Source: Acetobacteraceae bacterium (GTDB lineage: Bacteria > Pseudomonadota > Alphaproteobacteria > Acetobacterales > Acetobacteraceae). Taken from it: DNA of 7,203 nucleotides. Position 1 is the stretch's first letter. Each line of letters opens with the position of its first letter. The stretch spans positions 1 to 7,203 of the forward strand of contig PKWQ01000430.1 in assembly GCA_003133265.1 (NCBI GenBank), given 5' to 3'. Made by a program: the position numbers and the translations under genes. Under the pieces are notes generated by a model, which was given only the letters and a program-made list of their open reading frames with translations, searched no databases and was not told the origin of the DNA. Positions 5,464 to 7,203 of the stretch are shown one piece after another.

Positions 5464-7203
5464 TCAGCTGGTGCTGCCGGGGCGCAGGAATGGAATCTCG
5501 ATTCCGTTGGCCTCGAATGCCAGCTTCATGCGCCGGTTGAACTCGCGCCCGACCGACCAGCGCCCGAACGGACCGCAACGGATGCGGCACTTGATCACCA
5601 CGCCGGTGTCGGCGAAGCGTTGCAGACCCATCACCTCCAGTTCGTCACGGATTTCGTTCTGCCAGCGCGGCTCGGCGCGCATCTCGCGCACGATCTGGCG
5701 CAACACCTGCACCACCTGGTCGTAATCGTCCTTGTAGGCGACCTGCGCCTCGACGACCGCATGGGCGAAGTCGCGCGTCATGTTGGTGACCGTGGTCACC
5801 GCGCTGAACGGGATCACATGTAACGATCCGTCCTCCGCGCGCAGCCGGATGGTGCGGATCGACAGATGTTCCACCACCCCCGTCAACCCGCCCAGCGTCA
5901 CCACGTCGCCTACCTGCATCGTGTTCTCCAGCAGCAGGAACAGGCCGGTGATCACGTCCTGAACCAGCTTCTGCGAACCGAAGCCGATGGCGATGCCAAG
6001 CACGCCGGCGCCAGCCAGCAGCGGGGCGATGTTCACGCCGATCTCGCTCAGCACCATCAGCGCGACGATGAGCAGGATGGTGATCATCAGCACGGTGCGC
6101 AGCATCGGCAGCAGCGTGCGCAGCCGTGCGGAGCGCGCTGCCTGCGCCTCGCGCTCCCAGGCCGCCAGATGGCGCTGGACGGCGGTGTTCGCGGCTTCCC
6201 ATGCCGCGACCGCCGCCAGAACCGTCACGCCGATGGTCAGCAGCGCCGAGACCATCCGCTGGCCAAGCGTGCTTGCGCCGACCCACTCCAGGCCGTCGAA
6301 GCCCCAGACCTCGGCCAGCAGTACCAGAGTCGCCAGGACCACCACCACGCGCACCATGCCGGAGAGCAGCGGGTGGTAGAAGCGCATGCGCGCTTCCAGG
6401 CCCGGATGGCGTTGGTCCAGTTCCGGATCGACGTCGAGCATCCGGTCGAGCATGCCGATCGCCGCCATCAGCACCAGCCGCGCCGCGATGGTGACGATCG
6501 TCGTCACGACGAAGAAACGCAGCAGCCGCTCGAAGCCCTGCGGGATATCCACCGCCCAGACCAGCCACAGCGCCGCCAGATAGAGCGTCGCGACGATATG
6601 CCAGATGGCGGCGATCCAGTCGCGGAGGCGCGCGGCAGGGCCCGTGCGGTCGGCGGCCGGGCTTCCAGGGCGCGGGCGGATCAGGTTGGCCACGGCGCGG
6701 CGGTTGCGCAGCACGATCACGACCAGGAACAGGTAGGCGACCAGCCCGACCATCTTCAGCACGGCGTCGTGCGTGGCGGTCGTCAGGCCGAGCAGCAGCC
6801 CGACCTCGGCGCCGGCATAGCCGCACACGCATACCAGGGTCAGACGGCGCACCCAGCGCAGGCCGCCGGCGGCGGTCGCGTCGGAAATCGGCAGCAGGCG
6901 TTGGCGCCGGTAGTCCGGCGACAACAGCCGCCGTCCGATGCAGATGATCGCACGGCTCACGGCGTAGGCGTCGATCACCGCCAGCAGCACCAGCCGGGTC
7001 AGGTAGACGTCGCCGATCGGGCCGCCGGCGAGGGTGCCCGCCGCCACCGCGCCGAGGAAGACGAACAGGTGGATCTGTGCGTCCTGCACCGACAGGTGGA
7101 ATTTCTGGATCAGGTAGAACGTGTAGTACGAGCTCAAGCTGGCGGTGTACACGTTCTTCGAGAACAGCAGCGCCACCAGCACGGCGATGGCGGCCAGCGC
7201 CTT
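5464..7203 (-). CDS. Chimeric ORF: Fsr-like MFS segment joined to MscS-family mechanosensitive channel (5' end outside window)
   Basis: The reverse frame is open from the right edge to TGA at 5466-5464, with 579 visible residues. Residues ~1-65 (7203-7009) match the middle of the fosmidomycin-resistance MFS transporter Fsr around TM7-TM8: LLFSKNVYTASLSSYYTFYL, then AQIHLFVFLGAVAAGT and GGPIGD, where Fsr normally continues into a KIGRK-like loop and four more helices. At ~66 (VYLTRLVLL) the sequence switches to a large MscS-type protein with about seven further hydrophobic helices. The MscS core follows: pore helix ~392-427 with APLLAGAGVLGIAIGFGSQK and LVQDVITGLFLLLEN, the beta domain ~428-475 (VGDVVTLGGLTGVVEHLSIR, LHVIPFSAV), and the C-terminal alpha/beta domain to ~572. 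MscS channels open under membrane tension and release solutes in osmotic downshock. The channel part looks complete and undisrupted. The gene is convergent with the protease operon. Confidence 0.85.
   Translation of the reverse strand, partial: KALAAIAVLVALLFSKNVYTASLSSYYTFYLIQKFHLSVQDAQIHLFVFLGAVAAGTLAGGPIGDVYLTRLVLLAVIDAYAVSRAIICIGRRLLSPDYRRQRLLPISDATAAGGLRWVRRLTLVCVCGYAGAEVGLLLGLTTATHDAVLKMVGLVAYLFLVVIVLRNRRAVANLIRPRPGSPAADRTGPAARLRDWIAAIWHIVATLYLAALWLVWAVDIPQGFERLLRFFVVTTIVTIAARLVLMAAIGMLDRMLDVDPELDQRHPGLEARMRFYHPLLSGMVRVVVVLATLVLLAEVWGFDGLEWVGASTLGQRMVSALLTIGVTVLAAVAAWEAANTAVQRHLAAWEREAQAARSARLRTLLPMLRTVLMITILLIVALMVLSEIGVNIAPLLAGAGVLGIAIGFGSQKLVQDVITGLFLLLENTMQVGDVVTLGGLTGVVEHLSIRTIRLRAEDGSLHVIPFSAVTTVTNMTRDFAHAVVEAQVAYKDDYDQVVQVLRQIVREMRAEPRWQNEIRDELEVMGLQRFADTGVVIKCRIRCGPFGRWSVGREFNRRMKLAFEANGIEIPFLRPGSTS

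Noticed and set aside
5043..5540. Alternative forward frame of 165 codons overlapping the small exported protein
   Set aside because: It has an Arg/Ala/Gly-rich shadow composition, no signal peptide, and runs into the convergent channel gene. The chosen frame has a clean export signal.
5645..6832. Second reverse-strand ORF of 395 codons within the channel gene
   Set aside because: It is an out-of-frame shadow of the MscS-type coding sequence, with Arg/Gly/His-rich low-complexity translation.

Overview
The window is GC-rich DNA with dense, proteobacterial-style coding. The protein flavour (HrpB C-terminus, HtrA protease, OmpR/HisKA pair, a large multi-helix MscS channel) fits an alphaproteobacterium, possibly Acetobacteraceae. 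That placement is inferred from recalled family resemblance, not from a search.

Left part (1-1757). The 3' end of a helicase gene of the HrpB type enters from the left edge and stops at 558. Its last 51 bases plus the next 24 bases (508-582) recur almost perfectly at 1683-1757, with 74 of 75 bases identical. The 1.1 kb between the copies looks foreign. It holds a decapitated serine recombinase remnant (about 654-956), a small single-pass membrane protein of unknown function (1039-1428), and a stretch with at most one doubtful tiny reverse-strand ORF. This is the pattern left when an integrating element uses the 3' end of a gene as its attachment site and restores the gene's end. No intact integrase is present, so it is a relic or a minimal element.

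Middle part (1808-5445). Four genes lie head to tail on the + strand with tight spacing: an exported HtrA/Deg-type serine protease with one PDZ domain, an OmpR/PhoB-type response regulator 17 bases downstream, a membrane sensor histidine kinase that probably starts at a TTG overlapping the regulator's stop, and a small exported protein with two cysteines and a proline-rich tail. The layout suggests one transcription unit coupling envelope protein quality control to a two-component system. The signal sensed is not visible in the sequence.

Right part (5464-7203). A convergent gene on the - strand runs off the right edge. Its C-terminal ~510 residues are a clear MscS-family mechanosensitive channel. 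Its first ~65 visible residues are not MscS: they closely resemble the middle (around TM7-TM8) of the fosmidomycin-resistance MFS transporter Fsr. The two parts are joined in one open frame. This apparent MFS-MscS chimera, from fusion, deletion or assembly join, is the strongest oddity in the window. The convergent stop codons are 18 bases apart, with an imperfect hairpin across the gap. No tRNA, rRNA, CRISPR array or riboswitch was seen.
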